DNA from: Molanna angustata
Taxonomy: Eukaryota; Arthropoda; Insecta; Trichoptera; Molannidae
Direction of reading: 5' to 3'
NCBI GenBank assembly: GCA_963576475.1
Contig: OY754982.1
Location: forward strand, 19,204,217-19,268,216
DNA length: 64,000 bases
In this document: piece after piece, positions 1 through 11,370 of the stretch
Numbering within the stretch: the stretch's first letter is position 1
Layout of the letters: each line of letters starts with the position of its first letter
Notes under the pieces: model-generated
What the model saw: only the letters and a program-made list of their open reading frames with translations
What the model was told of the DNA's origin: nothing
Database searches by the model: none
Made by a program: the position numbers and the translations under genes

Positions 1-333
1 TTCATAAAAGCTGATTCGTAAATATTTTTCATAATGACCTATTTTCGGATAGTCAATGGTGCCTTATTTCGGATTTCCGAAAGTACGGACAGGAATTGTT
101 TTTAAAAAAATCCTTTATTTTTTTATTTTATTTATGTAAGGTCAAGAATCGAAGACATTTAAAGGTATAAGATCTACGTTTGTGTTATATGGTTTTAACA
201 TATAGGTATATTATGTACATATGTTGTTTACTTACTTTTCAAATGGCTAGGCTCTTCTGCACCCATAAAAGGCTGCGTCCATGGAGCTCGTTAGAGCCTA
301 TGAGGCACCGTCTTAGAAAAGTGCTTCTGCTCT
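1..333. other. unassigned AT-rich sequence
   Basis: No coding signal or repeat was recognised here. It forms the left flank of the first Helitron-like copy. A short open frame over 180-434 runs into that repeat and has no recognisable domain. Confidence 0.5.
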
Positions 334-1090
334 TCCAACTGACGATTTGTTCAAGAGAATTTAATTCTCTTAATGAATCGACAGTATTAAGCCAAGACGC
401 GTGTATGAAGGAATATTTTTTATGGTGTAGTTAGGGTTGCCAGATGGTATCCTAAAGGAGGACATGTCCTCCTTTTCGACAAATTGTCTTCCCTTACCTA
501 CCGTATGTCCTCCTTTTGCGTTGATTGTTATCCAATATAATTTGAAAACATGTCTACTAAAGATTTTTATACATTTTTCATAAAAGAGCACCAAGAACTT
601 ATTACAAAAAAATTGTGTTTTGGTGAAACATGATGTGTAAAATAAGGTGAATTCATTAAAAAAACTTGTTTCATTGTTAATAGTTTAAGTAATGACTTAA
701 CTATATTATGTAAGTAACTATATAGCTATTGCATTGAAGATATAAAAAAAAATGAAGAAATAAAGTAATTATGAGACGAAGAAAATTCTTGGATATGCGT
801 CTGTAGGTATGGCTGTTTTTTTTTTGTGATTGTCTTCCTATTTTAATGAAAATCTTCCTTTTTTGTGCTGTGTCCTACTTTTTCAAATTTCCATCTGGCA
901 ACCCTAGGTGTAGTGGACTTTTTGAATGCCAAAAATACCAACTTATAGGATTCATAGCATATTGAAGTAGAACATTTTGTGTGTCTGTGGGTCCCCCCCC
1001 CCCCTTATATCTTCTGATCCGCTTATTGCACAGAGCTTTTCTATATTTTAGAAAATATAGAAAATTATAGGCCTATATTTTTTTAGTTTG
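334..1090 (+). mobile_element. Helitron-like non-autonomous element, copy A (interrupted, 3'-truncated)
   Basis: The left end TCCAACTG is followed by an imperfect palindrome in which AAGAGAATT pairs with AATTCTCTT. The same start recurs at 3982, 28795 and 57423. After an inserted MITE (432-906) the body resumes with GTGTAGTGGAC, a C-rich run and the CCGCTTATTGCACAGAG segment shared with the other copies. The match fades near 1090 and the CTAG 3' end seen in copies B, C and D is missing. The Helitron/Helentron assignment is inferred from termini and hairpins; there is no protein. Confidence 0.6.
432..906. mobile_element. hAT-type MITE nested in Helitron-like copy A
   Basis: This 475-bp element has perfect 16-bp terminal inverted repeats, TAGGGTTGCCAGATGG at 432-447 and its complement at 891-906. 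It is flanked by an exact 8-bp target duplication GGTGTAGT (424-431 and 907-914). An 8-bp duplication with TIRs of this type is diagnostic of the hAT superfamily. The interior has no transposase frame, so it would have been mobilised by an enzyme supplied from elsewhere. Removing it together with one duplication gives a sequence collinear with the other Helitron-like copies. Confidence 0.88.
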
Positions 1091-2110
1091 GCAGTTAGTT
1101 CAGATATTCAACTCTCATTTTTTGTGATACATTTTTTTTTCATATTACAATATTATATTTATTTAAAGCCACGAAAGAGTTATTTTATACGTCTGATTCT
1201 TGTTATTTGAAATTAGTTGTATATTATTGCAGTGAATTTATTGTAATATATAGAGTTTAGGAGAGAAAATTATTTTAATTAAATATATTTTATTAATTTT
1301 CTCTAATTTATCAAACCGTTCTTCAGTTAATCGAATATATTTATTAAAGTCATAATACCAAGTCTTATTCGAGTTTCTTACTGTTTCCATCAACGAAATT
1401 CGATCGTCTCCCATCGAGAATCTGTTAATTTTTTGGATGAAGAGCATTTTTGTCTCGGGAAGTCCTCTGTCGCAGCATCCGTTTGCCGAGGGTTAAGTGT
1501 GGACAGAGGAAGCTGTATATGTATGTAAGATAGTAGAAGTGTATGTATGTATGTATTATTATTATCTGTGAAGTATGTACTAACTTTAGCAAGTGTTTGT
1601 CCCCCGTGTTGATGTAGCGAGACGAACTGTTGTGAAGTTTTCCCTCACCACCCCTCACCGTGTTGGCAAAGTGGAATCTATTGGTTGCCTTCAGCCACCC
1701 CCTTCCCATCATCAAGTACCCCTCCTCCGCCTCACAGCCGGGTCCGATGGTTTTAATTAAAAAATATCTCTGTTTCATAACGAGTTGAACGACCGGTTTC
1801 CGCGTTATAGCTCGACACTAACAGACATAATGTTTTATTTTCGTTTTTGATTCCTCCCTTTGATCCAATCTGAGTGTTTGATTTTTGAGTCTGTATCGGA
1901 TTAATTTCTCGTTTTGAACCCTCAAAGAAAAATTGCGTTCAATTTTGTGCCCCTGTGAATTGCGATGTATCAAGTAACTATTAAAATTATTACTTTACAA
2001 ATGTACAAATTAGATTTTGAGAGTCGAAATTAAATGCACGAAAGCGCGTATTAGACGACGCATCATGCATGAATATGAGTTTAAAAAATGACAAAAAAAT
2101 GCATTTTTTT
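1091..2110. other. unassigned sequence
   Basis: I see no supported gene. There is a TGTA microsatellite stretch near 1535-1565. The 117-residue minus-strand frame at 1425-1778 has no recognisable motif and is not called. Confidence 0.4.
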
Positions 2111-2800
2111 GCACTTCTTTTTTTTTTATTTATTTTTATTAAAGGCGAGTACACATACTACATTACAATAAAATGAAGCAATTATATATATAATGAAACA
2201 TCCAAAACGAGTACCTATCTCGACTCACCTTTGAGTATCATATTATGAAATTATCATACTACTAATTGCAACAGAAATAAGGAAGAAATGGAGTATCGAG
2301 GAAGTAGGGAGGAGGATAGTGTATATGTGTTTGTGTGTATGTGTGTGTGTGTATGTGTGTGTGTTGACATGAAACATGAAAACACACGAGAAGTAGCACA
2401 AGTAGAAGAAATGAACATTAAAAAAGAAACAAAAATTCAGTTACAAAAGAGACTTTAAAAGATAAAGTAAACTACTTCTACCTTATCATAAGGATTTTCT
2501 TTTTAAATGTAGGTCTTGACAGATGAAAAATGTCCAGGTTATCAGTTTCATTTACAATTTTTGTATAGGTATATATATACACCTGTGTAATGGAGCATTA
2601 CTACCAATATTAGAATTACATTTATTAAGATATAGCAATGCAGAGTGCCTTGTCCGTCTAACGGGTACGTTAAACTGTATGTTACTGAGTAATTCCTGAC
2701 AATCTATAAAACCATTTAACAAATCACGCCGAAACATTAAATCGCTGTTTCTACGTCTGTTTCACTTAGAAGTTTTTAAGTGCGCCTTAATTTTTTTTAA
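2111..2800 (-). pseudogene. LINE ORF2 C-terminal fragment plus 3' UTR
   Basis: Read on the minus strand, about 70 codons (2765 down to 2552) encode the C-terminal tail typical of Jockey/CR1-type LINE ORF2: an RRD-x-L-NGFIDC-x-ELL stretch, then VRRTRHSALLYL, then N-x-APLHR. A 3' UTR of about 400 bp with a GT-rich microsatellite (about 2318-2365 on the plus strand) follows. It ends in an A-rich tail, read as T-rich near 2118-2150. No RT core is present, so this is a 5'-truncated dead copy. Confidence 0.65.
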
Positions 2801-2925
2801 GGTTATTGACCGTTATGTTGTTGGCTTTCGTGGCTCAGTTGTTTTGGTATCTGACTGCTGATCTAAAGTTCCAGGGTTCGATTCCCGTTGGAGACGCAGT
2901 TTTTAATTGTGTTTTCCGTCTGGAT

Positions 2926-3230
2926 TTGTATTGTATTGTATTGTATATATTTTATTCAGATGTAAAAACAATACAATTTCATACATCTAGTATAAACGAA
3001 AATAAAAACAAACAATAAAAATAAATAAATCAATATCGGATGACTAAATGAACACACAAAAAAGACACGTATCTATCAATAACAATAAAACACAAAGTAA
3101 AAAAAAAAAGGAAAACACACTACCACAATAGAAGTCATCAAAGAACATGAAAAAAAAATAATAATATAGTATCAAAACAAGCAAAACAGAGATTATAGTC
3201 TTAGAACATAATATATAAACAATAGAAACA
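2926..3230 (-). mobile_element. insertion into SINE family 2, probable LINE 3' end
   Basis: This A-rich block separates two SINE segments that are contiguous in the copy at 38937-39182. Its left edge is a TTGTA run (ATACA repeats on the minus strand), which resembles a LINE 3' tail. GATT-like words at both junctions could be remains of a target duplication. No protein is recognisable. Confidence 0.4.
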
Positions 3231-3290
3231 CACGATTGTGAGACGATTAATATCGCAAGTCTCCAGAATGTGGCAACTTGTTGACTCTAC

Positions 3291-3734
3291 GCAAACATCT
3301 AGACCAACTTGACAGACCGAACAGGCTAAACTCCTAATACCTAGACTCAAGACAACTTTTGGACAAAGAACCTTCCTGTATTTTGGAGTCAAATTATACA
3401 ACGAACTACCTTTAACACTTAGACAAAACAGTAACTTGAAAATATTTAAGCGAGATATTAAAATTTGGATTAAAAAAAAGGGCAGAGACTACATTAAAAA
3501 TAAATTAATCACCTGAACTCTGAAAATACTCCCATAGTTACTAACCAAAACTGAAAACTAATGAGACATCTATACACTGTCTCAGAACAGGTTTTACCTA
3601 GTGAGGCAGTTTATGACGATAGTAAAATATCTAGTAACTATTATGTAACCTAAGTTAAATATATTATAATGCATTAAAAAAAAATTGTTACTAGATTTAA
3701 GGAAAAATTGTATTTTATATAATAAATAAAATAA
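3291..3734 (+). pseudogene. LINE RT C-terminal fragment
   Basis: The plus strand encodes the end of a LINE ORF2, with the motif order T-x2-GQRTF-x-YFGVKLYNELP then LR-x4-NLKIFKRDIKIW, ending in a TGA near 3517. An AT-rich 3' UTR and an AATAAATAAA-type tail follow. Only about 60 codons remain. It sits inside the SINE of 2820-3790, so it inserted after the SINE, or replaced part of it. Confidence 0.6.
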
Positions 3735-3981
3735 ATGAATATTTGACATAGTGCCTGTTAGTTGCCCGAGAAGTATTAAATAAATAAATATTAAATTAAT
3801 CAGAAACTGATTTTATATTAGTTTAATTTTATGTTACATTTAGAAAAAAAAAACTAGGCAGGGGGCTACTAATGACACATTCTTAATACGATCTAGCTTG
3901 CCTTAATCTTAAAAATGTATAAATCATTATTCGATCATAATCCAATATTAATCTTTCTCTACATTTAATCGTGAATATTTA

Positions 3982-4975
3982 TCCAACTGTCGATTCGTTC
4001 ATGAGAATTCAATTCTCTTAATGAATCGACATTATTAAGCCAAGATGCGTGTACGAAGGAAAATTTTGTATGGTGTAGTGGACTTTTTGCATGCTAATAA
4101 CACCAACTAGAGGCCTCGCAGCATATATGTTCCCATACATGGATTTACTCAGAATTCGGAGTAGAACATTTTATGTGAGTTTTGTGTGTGTGTGTCTGTG
4201 TGTGTGGTGTGTGTGGGTGTGTCCCCCCCCTTATAACTTTTGACCCGCTGAATTTACAGAGCCCAAATTTTCAGAATATATAAATAGTTATAGGCATACA
4301 AAACTTTTATACTCAGAATTGTGAATTTTTGTTTCAATCAGGGGTTATCAACTTTTGAAATTTGGTTTATTTTTCCATATATCTCAGAAACCATAAAAGC
4401 TAGAACTCTGAAAATTGGTTTGAACATAGACAAATACAAAATCTCAAATTAGTTTTTTTTTTTAAATTCCAGGGTTTCTCAAACATTTTTTATTAAGAAA
4501 AATATTTTTTTTATTATAAATTTATGAGATTAACTGCCTATATTTCCAAACTTTTTAAAAATATCGAAAAAAGCCGAAACACCCCAACTAGATAATTTAA
4601 TTTTCTATAAAAAATACTAACATTGTATTTGTACATCTCAAAATTTTTTTAACAATTTTTATAAAAATTGAATTTAGTGACGATATTGTTTCATACAATT
4701 TGTATGGTAGTAGCCTACACACAATATATAAGAAGACTTAATAGTTTGATAGGTACTTAATCTCCTAACATACATACAGAACCGCATCATGCTGTTTTCA
4801 TATTCCGGGTAGGAAAAGAGGACTGACCTCCATACGGTCCTATCTTAACATACATACCAACATGTGTTAAAATTTTCAATAATTTGGATTTATGGGTTTA
4901 TAGTTTGATTCTTATTATTCAACTATACATACTATCGCTATCGACAGTTGGATCTCATGTGTTACATGCAACTAG
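3982..4975 (+). mobile_element. Helitron-like non-autonomous element, copy B (most complete)
   Basis: Begins TCCAACTGTCGATT and ends CAACTAG followed by T. The 5' end carries an imperfect hairpin (GTCGATT ... AAGAGAATT/AATTCTCTT ... AATCGAC). The 3' end carries ATCGACAGTTGG, the exact complement of the 5' CCAACTGTCGAT, and a small CATGT-GTT-ACATG hairpin just before CTAG. A TG-rich microsatellite and C-run lie at 4185-4232. A TC start, CTAG end, A/T flanks, no target duplication and subterminal inverted repeats fit a Helitron or Helentron-derived (HINE/DINE-like) element. The 994 bp hold no Rep/helicase. Confidence 0.65.
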
Positions 4976-6415
4976 TTGATATCTACGTTTAGTTTGAAAT
5001 TGTCATTAATTGAAGAGTAAAGTTATTTAATTAATTTTACCTCATAGATTGCTAAAGTCTGAAGCTGATCTTAATTTTACTGTAATCAACTTCATTAGTA
5101 GCCCTGCGTCAGTTATACACGTAAATGTGGTTGAGTTGTAGTTAAATTTTTTAAAAAGGTGTGTCTTAAGTAGTTTTTGGATTTGGATATAGGTAACAAT
5201 CAGATCTTTCTTAATGTTTTTTCTCTAAAACTTGCATATTTTATACATATGATTTTTACAAATTCGACTTCTCTTTAAAATCAAATGTCTTTTAGTACCT
5301 ACTTACTCCTTGTGATTAAATTACTGAGTAAACAATCACATGAGTTTTGATTTTCTTGAAAGATCCCATTTATATAAATAGGCATATAAATTGTAGACGT
5401 TGTACGTACTCCAATAAAATATCACATCAAACTGAACGCTGATACTTGAAGTATGTTACCATAATAATCAATAACGAGATGATAAAGATTGCCTTATCTC
5501 TGATGGTTGTTGACAGTTAAAAGATCCATTAAAAGATGTGTGTTGTGAACAATGTTGTTTCGTTTAAGTATCTACCCAAACAAATAAATTATATCTTCGT
5601 ATCTAAACGTCTTTTATGGCGATCATCCTTTTCCGGGTTTTATTTATGTGTCACATCGCCTTTCCGTCGGCCGTTTTCACAATGGCGGATTTTTTCACAA
5701 CGAAAAAAAAAAATAAAATAAAAATAACGGGCGATGTGTTTTGTACGTCCCCGGCGTGCAATTACCGATCCGCAGTCGGAACATTAATGCGAATAATAAA
5801 CTAAATTACCACATGGAAGTGATTCGGAATTTGAGTTATTTGAACGTCGTTGTCGTCGAATTTTTATTTACCCGCGCTTTTTTATGGCGATTCTATAAAA
5901 AAAAAGAAACGTTTTATTGTGCGTAGGCACTGACATTTATGAACTGGCAACAAAACGCTACGGCGGATTTACTCGAAGCGCCGCGCCGGTAGATGTCGCG
6001 TATTGTCGATTTGATAAAAAAATGTCGGCTTGCAAAAATATAGACAGGGGATGATTAAATATGATTAATTTGTTTTTATTTTTGTCGCCTGTAGATAATA
6101 TATTCCTACAACATAATTGAGTACCTACCTACATACGTATGAAGTAAACGTATGACTATATTCTTTACTCTGTAAGTATGACATACATATTTAAATAATT
6201 ATTTATATGGATTTTAATTTATATACAAATGGTCGAAGTCGGAAACTGTTGAGGTCGTCTCAGTGATTTCTTTATAATTGAAGAAGCAGGTGAAAGACGT
6301 GTGGTAAAATAGCTTCTTCGAAATTAAGACGTTGGAGAGTGATAACCTACAATAGGGGCGATAACGTCGATAGAATTGGTAAAGTCTAATTTTTTTAAGA
6401 GTGCCGAAGCTCATA
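4976..6415. other. unassigned sequence with a GC-richer patch
   Basis: No gene is recognised. About 5600-6010 is richer in GC and CpG than its surroundings, with recurring TTTATGGCGAT and ATGGCGGATTT words. The short frames across it carry no domain. It could be an old repeat or a conserved non-coding segment. Confidence 0.35.
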
Positions 6416-6962
6416 GGGTGACCATGGTGTAAAAGAAAAAAATATTATGGGATTTTTTTTATCATTTCATGATATAAAACGGTTGTAACTTTCACATGCA
6501 TATATCTTCAAAACCTTCAAATCTTTTCATACCTATTCTTACTCCCGGTACCATGCGGCTTTAATGGGTCTATATTATAAGGTATTTTCTGCAAATGTTG
6601 ATGGGCATCTCCTGGGAAAGTAATATTTAAACAAAATATTTATTTGATACTTTTTATTAGGAAAATAAAAGAATACATTATGAAGTAATTAATCCTTATA
6701 ATAATAAACAGTTACATATTATTTTACAAAATAATAAATTATATTATACAAAATATTTACATAATAGTTCATTGAGGCAAACACACATACATAAATAATA
6801 TATCTATGTAACTAATACAAATAAATAATGGACACTTATTCTATAGTAAGACGGAGATAACACATGTTTATAATAATAATTATATATCGATATTAAACAA
6901 AAAATAAAATACATAAGTTAGAAATAAAAAATGAAATTCTTAGTTTAGAACACATGGTCACC
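6416..6962. mobile_element. inverted-repeat (MITE-like) element
   Basis: The left end GGGTGACCATGGTGT (from 6416) is mirrored by ACACATGGTCACC ending at 6962, giving TIRs of about 13-15 bp with one difference. The 547-bp interior is AT-rich without a transposase frame. A flanking ATA on both sides could be a 3-bp target duplication, but this is weak, so the superfamily is unresolved. Confidence 0.5.
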
Positions 6963-8370
6963 ATAAAAAATCAAACGTGCGCTCACTTCGAGAGATAGAT
7001 ACGTACTGTCGGGTTTGTTGATGTTTGTTGTTAAGGATACCAAATGGTGTAAACCAATCAGCAACCACGAGTCTACTAATACATTTACATGCGTAAATAC
7101 TATGCATTTTTTTTGTTTGTGTATAGAATTGGCACTTTAAAAAAAATCAGACTTTAACATCGATTAATATTTTTCAGATAAAATTTAAATTTTATGTTTT
7201 TATTTTGAACGTTGAATATGAGAGGTTGTTTAATTTCGTGAAATTACAATTGAAGAGTTTTGATAAAATATCTCATTATTTTATACTGAAATACCTTTTG
7301 CCGTACCTAATTTAGTTTTTCTGCTGTTGCTGCTGGGTACAAACGTGGTCGTATTGATTTGTCAATTCATAGATATTGGTACTGTTTCCTGGTTAATAGT
7401 TCAATAAACAGTCGTTTCCATTATTTTCTGGAATCTTTGCGATATTCTCCACGGAACAACTAAAAGTACACCTTAGCATTTTGTTCGCTGGCAGAGAGGG
7501 GATCAGGGGTAGGGAGTTGGGAAAGATGTTTTTTTTGTTGGATAAATTCTTGTTTGACTCTCGAAGTTAACGAACCTTGCCGGGGAGGTAGAGGGTGCCA
7601 GGAGCCATTATGCATCGAGCATTATGAAAATTATTTCCATTGGAGAGAGGGAAATTGGATTTAAATAGCGGTTGTGCAAAAGGGATTTCCATGAGATTTC
7701 TCCTTGTTAGGTAGTTACCTACATCATCTGGAAAGTGATGTGCAATATTGGGTATTCTATGTTCGCGTGGTGCCACGATGCAAACATTTTTATTATTATT
7801 TGAATTTAAATTTAATTTTTTTGTTATTTTACTAACTTCATTCTCGTCTAATTAAAAAAAAATACTTTATATATTGTATCAATATAACAAAAATATTTTA
7901 TAAAAATTATAGGTTTCTCAATTTGTTTTCTCAATTTTGTGAAAATCGATTTGTTTTGATTAGATACCTAAATTTCTCATATTAAATTCCTTAATTGTTT
8001 ACGAAATTCGAATTATATTCGTTGTTATTTTTTTATTATTTTAAACAGACATACTTACGTAAGTCTTCACAAGGTTTTATTTTTTTTATTTACATCAATA
8101 AATTGAATATCTTAAGATACAATGAACGCAAAAATCGAGTCGTCTTACTATCCATATTTTTAGTAGGTATTTATAAATAATTATTATTATTACGTATCTA
8201 GGCGAACCAAAATACAAAATGTGGATCTTAAGGTTGGTATTTTTTCTAAGAACGTTATTCCATATAGGGATTTTATGTTTTTTCTCATTCAGTAAGTTTG
8301 GGTTTGAGCACAATTTATTGAAGAACGCTCTAGCGATTTGCACAAATAATTTTGATGTTACACAATACAA
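6963..8370. other. unassigned sequence
   Basis: AT-rich, with no recognisable gene or repeat. Short frames at 7567-7776 (minus) and 7995-8370 (both strands) have no domain or codon signal and are not called. Confidence 0.4.
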
Positions 8371-8525
8371 AAGGTGGTTAGCGCGCTGGGTTAGTAATCC
8401 AGTGGTTGCGAGCTTGAGTTCCCTATATCACAAGCATTACTGCTTAGTTTAGGGAATCTATGAAGATGTATATGTACTTGTTACAAGGACATATTCATTC
8501 TAATGCGAAAATAATCTTGTTGCCT
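8371..8525 (+). mobile_element. tRNA-derived SINE, family 1
   Basis: Starts within the tRNA-like head (GGTTAGCGCGCTGGGTTAGTAATCCAGTGG) and continues through a decayed B box. The family body follows: CACAAGCATTACTGCTTAGTTTAGGGAAT, then GAAGATGTATATGTACTTG and ACAAGGACATATTCATT. Other copies are at 9672, 15817, 17093, 28023 and 43158. The anticodon-like loop reads AGT, which suggests tRNA-Thr ancestry (inference). Confidence 0.75.
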
Positions 8526-9671
8526 ATATAACTAACATTTTATGTTTACTTGAAGGTCGTTTTTTTATGATATGATGGATTTAATAAATATTAATGTTCG
8601 AAATGATTTTAGTGTGTTATCTGGCACCCACAAAGACTAGACGTAACAAAGGAAGTAGTATGATCGTCTTTGGCTTAATAAGGAGATCAGTATAGTGAGA
8701 GAGAGGGGGATAGAGGGTCTACCTATACTAAATAGCATAAGGCGTAATCTTCTGCAATCATATAGTAATAGCAGGTATGTATTTATATACATACATACAT
8801 GCAAACATCTGTAGGTACTTAAATTTTATAGGTACATTCTCTGTAGAGATTTAGCTACTAGACATACCTTTATAGTCGAATAGGGAGTTGTAAAAGAAAT
8901 GTCATCTATTGGACTAAGCTTAGATTTTAGACCATTGAAAATCGCTTCTAAACACGACACACGTTGATAATTTACTCAACAAACTTATTTGATCAAAAAG
9001 CTTATGCAAAAAATGGTTTTAATAGGATATTATTGTAATTTATTTATAGATTTTTTTTCAAAATTCATAATTACAACAGACATACAGATGATCCCGCTTA
9101 GTATTTTTTTTAATCTTGACATTTAAGACTTACTTACTATTATCACATAATCCCCGAACTCACTAGGATTATGCTTATTTCGAGGTTGGCGATTTCACAT
9201 AATTAGTGCGACATTATTCACCAAGAATACAAATATACATAATGCAAGTAAACACTGTTTGGTACCTCACACCTATTCAGCAACAGTAGTTTTGTCACTG
9301 CACAAATAAATACACCTATTCAGTGTAGTTTAGGTACCTAAATTAATAGTAGGTACACTATATTTGGTTTTCAGTGGGTATCTTATTGTTTTTTTTCGCT
9401 ATTGTTTTGTATTCATTTATTTATTTTAATAGTAAAATAAATATTGATAAACATTTACACATTTTACACGATTAACATTTAAAAATTAATTACATAACTG
9501 GGTATATCTATAAAAGTTAAATTAAAATAAAGTTACATAGCATGTACTGTATCCATAGTAGGTACCCACTAATCGAAACTATTGACTGTCCTTTGTTACC
9601 TCATAAAATAAATACAATGCAGTCTTATTGTTATATTTATAACAAGTGTCCACATTTTTGGTCATTTTTTT
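8526..9671. other. unassigned sequence
   Basis: AT-rich with TACATACATA-type short repeats and many TAGGTA words. No gene or recognisable element was seen. Confidence 0.4.
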
Positions 9672-9839
9672 AAAAGAATAAATATGTCATACAAACAATA
9701 CATATATGTACATCCTCATACATTCCCTTAGTTAAGCATAAATGCTAGAACTATAGGTGAACGCAATCTGTCGTGGCAGGATTCGAACTTGCGACCATTG
9801 GATCACTAATCCAGCGCTCTAACCGCTCTGCCACCACCA
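9672..9839 (-). mobile_element. tRNA-derived SINE, family 1, full-length copy
   Basis: On the minus strand this copy has a well-kept tRNA-like head: six of seven acceptor-like pairs, A box GGCAGAGCGGTTAGAGC, anticodon stem CTGG/CCAG with an AGT loop, and B box AAGTTCGAATCC. The SINE body follows directly (GTTCACCTATAG, GCATTTATGCTTA, AGGGAATGTATGAGGATGTA), with an A-rich end near 9672. The body, rather than tRNA 3' processing sequence, shows it is a SINE and not a tRNA gene. Confidence 0.8.
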
Positions 9840-10896
9840 GTTTAATCAATTTATGTATAATAGGAAACACAATAAAAAACAGACAGGTCATAGCAATGGG
9901 CTTTAGGGCTTTCAAGACTTTCTGTCTTAAATTCGGTGCACTCTTATCTTCACTATCAGTGAACAGTGAGCCAGTTGTTTCCACATGATTAGCTCTCTTT
10001 GGCACATCTGCAAGGTTTTAGAGTTCTCCGGACTCTTCGTATGTTCTATATGGTTTCTTTCAGAGTTTTGCAAGGGGCCGTTATTAGTCCCCATAAGCAG
10101 AACGGGTGATGGTGGGGGAAGAACAGGAACAGATTGAGATGTAGAAACATCATAACATAGATTATTCTAGTTTTTAAAAGATGAATAATTATGACGATGA
10201 TCATCTCAGGATTTAATTACTTGTTTGTAGATCTCAAGATTGAACTTGAGATCTGCAAGCCAAGTGACATTTTTTCGCACCTCGTACATGTAGCAAGCTT
10301 ATTGTTATTTGGCAATATATTCCATATAACCAGTGCTTCCAATCCAGAAAAGCGAGAATGGCACGAGATATTTTTTTAATAAAGGGCTCCTCTACTGGGT
10401 ATTATCGAACTTAAAAAGCCCGCATGGAAGTCAGGTAACTTTTCTATGCCCCGACGGCCAACATAGAACGATGTAACAGCAACTTTAACTAATAACCATG
10501 GTTGCATACATAAATCATCTTCAAGTTAATAAAACGCTTCTGTTATTTGATTTGGAAACGCATTTCTGAGTGCCCACAAAAAATAAATTCAAACACGAAT
10601 AACTGTTAATTTATACCCGTGTATCTACTTAAAACTAGATTGTACATAATTCAAGTATAAATGGAAATTATAGCGTATCCATATGGAGCACAGCACATTG
10701 AATGGATGCTTAAAACAAAAAGACCTCTTGTTTTACCTTTTGTATGATTAAGGGTAATTACCTGATGTCATGCTAACGATGCGCACCTTGCTACTGTAAC
10801 CACCACACCGGGAGATGTGGCAACACTAACGGTTAATGTTTACGGACATTATGATACGTCGTGTTTTTCTATGCCTTTATTAAGTTTTAATATAAT
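9840..10896. other. unassigned sequence with weak coding-like stretch
   Basis: On the minus strand next to the SINE, about 60 codons (roughly 10018 to 9840) are open. They end in a hydrophobic segment (MTCLFFIVFPII) after an acidic/serine region, which could be a membrane-protein exon remnant. No start, splice sites or family can be supported, and a TAA closes the frame upstream. The remaining sequence shows nothing. Confidence 0.3.
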
Positions 10897-11160
10897 TTTA
10901 TTTATTTATTTAATTTAGGGGGAAACATACAGCAATTTTTTATTCTATAAGTATAACAATAACAAATATCCGTAATTTGCCAAAATAATTCCCACAACAT
11001 GCGTTATAAAAAAAAGATAAGTTATACAGTGGAGTGAGTTAAAAACTAAATTAAAAATTAAAGTATACAGCTTCAAAAAAAAAAACAAAGAATATAAAGA
11101 AGAAAAGTAATTCAAAATTATGGATATGCATAGATAACATAGATAATGGGGTATGTTGGA
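10897..11160 (-). mobile_element. LINE 3' UTR copy, same family as the LINE at 43717
   Basis: The reverse complement matches the 3' UTR of the central LINE (about 53435-53785): CCCCATTATCTAT, AATTTTGAATTACTT, AAGCTGTATACTTTAATTTTTAATTTAG, AACTCACTCCACTGTATA, the GCATGTTGTGGGAA block and the same TAAATAAATAAAA tail. It is a strongly 5'-truncated insertion without coding sequence. It carries only one copy of the 77-bp unit that is duplicated in the central LINE. Confidence 0.8.
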
Positions 11161-11370
11161 ATAGTTTTATTCATATGACACCGCCACCCGATCTAAACTT
11201 ATTGAGATTTAACACAGGCTCTGTATAGATCAACATTAAAATACTGAGAGGTTTACATGGGTCATTTCAAATACGAACCAAGAAAATCGCTTCGTACAAT
11301 TTGATTTGATTTGTATTTTAAGGTTGAGAACATCGGTAACGATAACATACTTTTTCAATAATACCCGTCC

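Larger units (their letters stand above)
2820..3790 (+). mobile_element. tRNA-derived SINE, family 2, split by two insertions
   Basis: The head (about 2820-2925) has a tRNA-like A box (GTGGCTCAGTTG) and B box (GGTTCGATTCC). Compared with the uninterrupted minus-strand copy at 38937-39182, the body resumes at 3231-3290 (GTGAGACGATTAATATCG through the CTCCAGAATGTGG block). The tail resumes at 3735-3790 (ATATTTGACATAGT through GTTGCCCGAGAAG, then an AAATA tail). The gaps are explained by insertions at 2926-3230 and 3291-3734. It is not a functional tRNA gene. Confidence 0.7.

Noticed and set aside
959..1010. C-run at 995-1006 as a regulatory G-quadruplex
   Set aside because: It is the C-run internal to the Helitron-like family, seen also at 4223 and 57642, so it is part of the repeat.
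1425..1778. 117-aa minus-strand frame as a gene
   Set aside because: No domain, no codon signal, and it overlaps simple TGTA repeats.
5536..5926. Overlapping small genes in the GC-richer patch
   Set aside because: Several frames are open at once with no domain; composition explains the lack of stops.
9765..9839. Genuine tRNA gene on the minus strand
   Set aside because: The tRNA-like part runs directly into the SINE body shared by five other loci, so it is a SINE head.
9840..10018. Host membrane-protein exon on the minus strand
   Set aside because: Only about 60 codons, closed upstream by TAA, no supported splice sites or family. Kept only as a weak remark.
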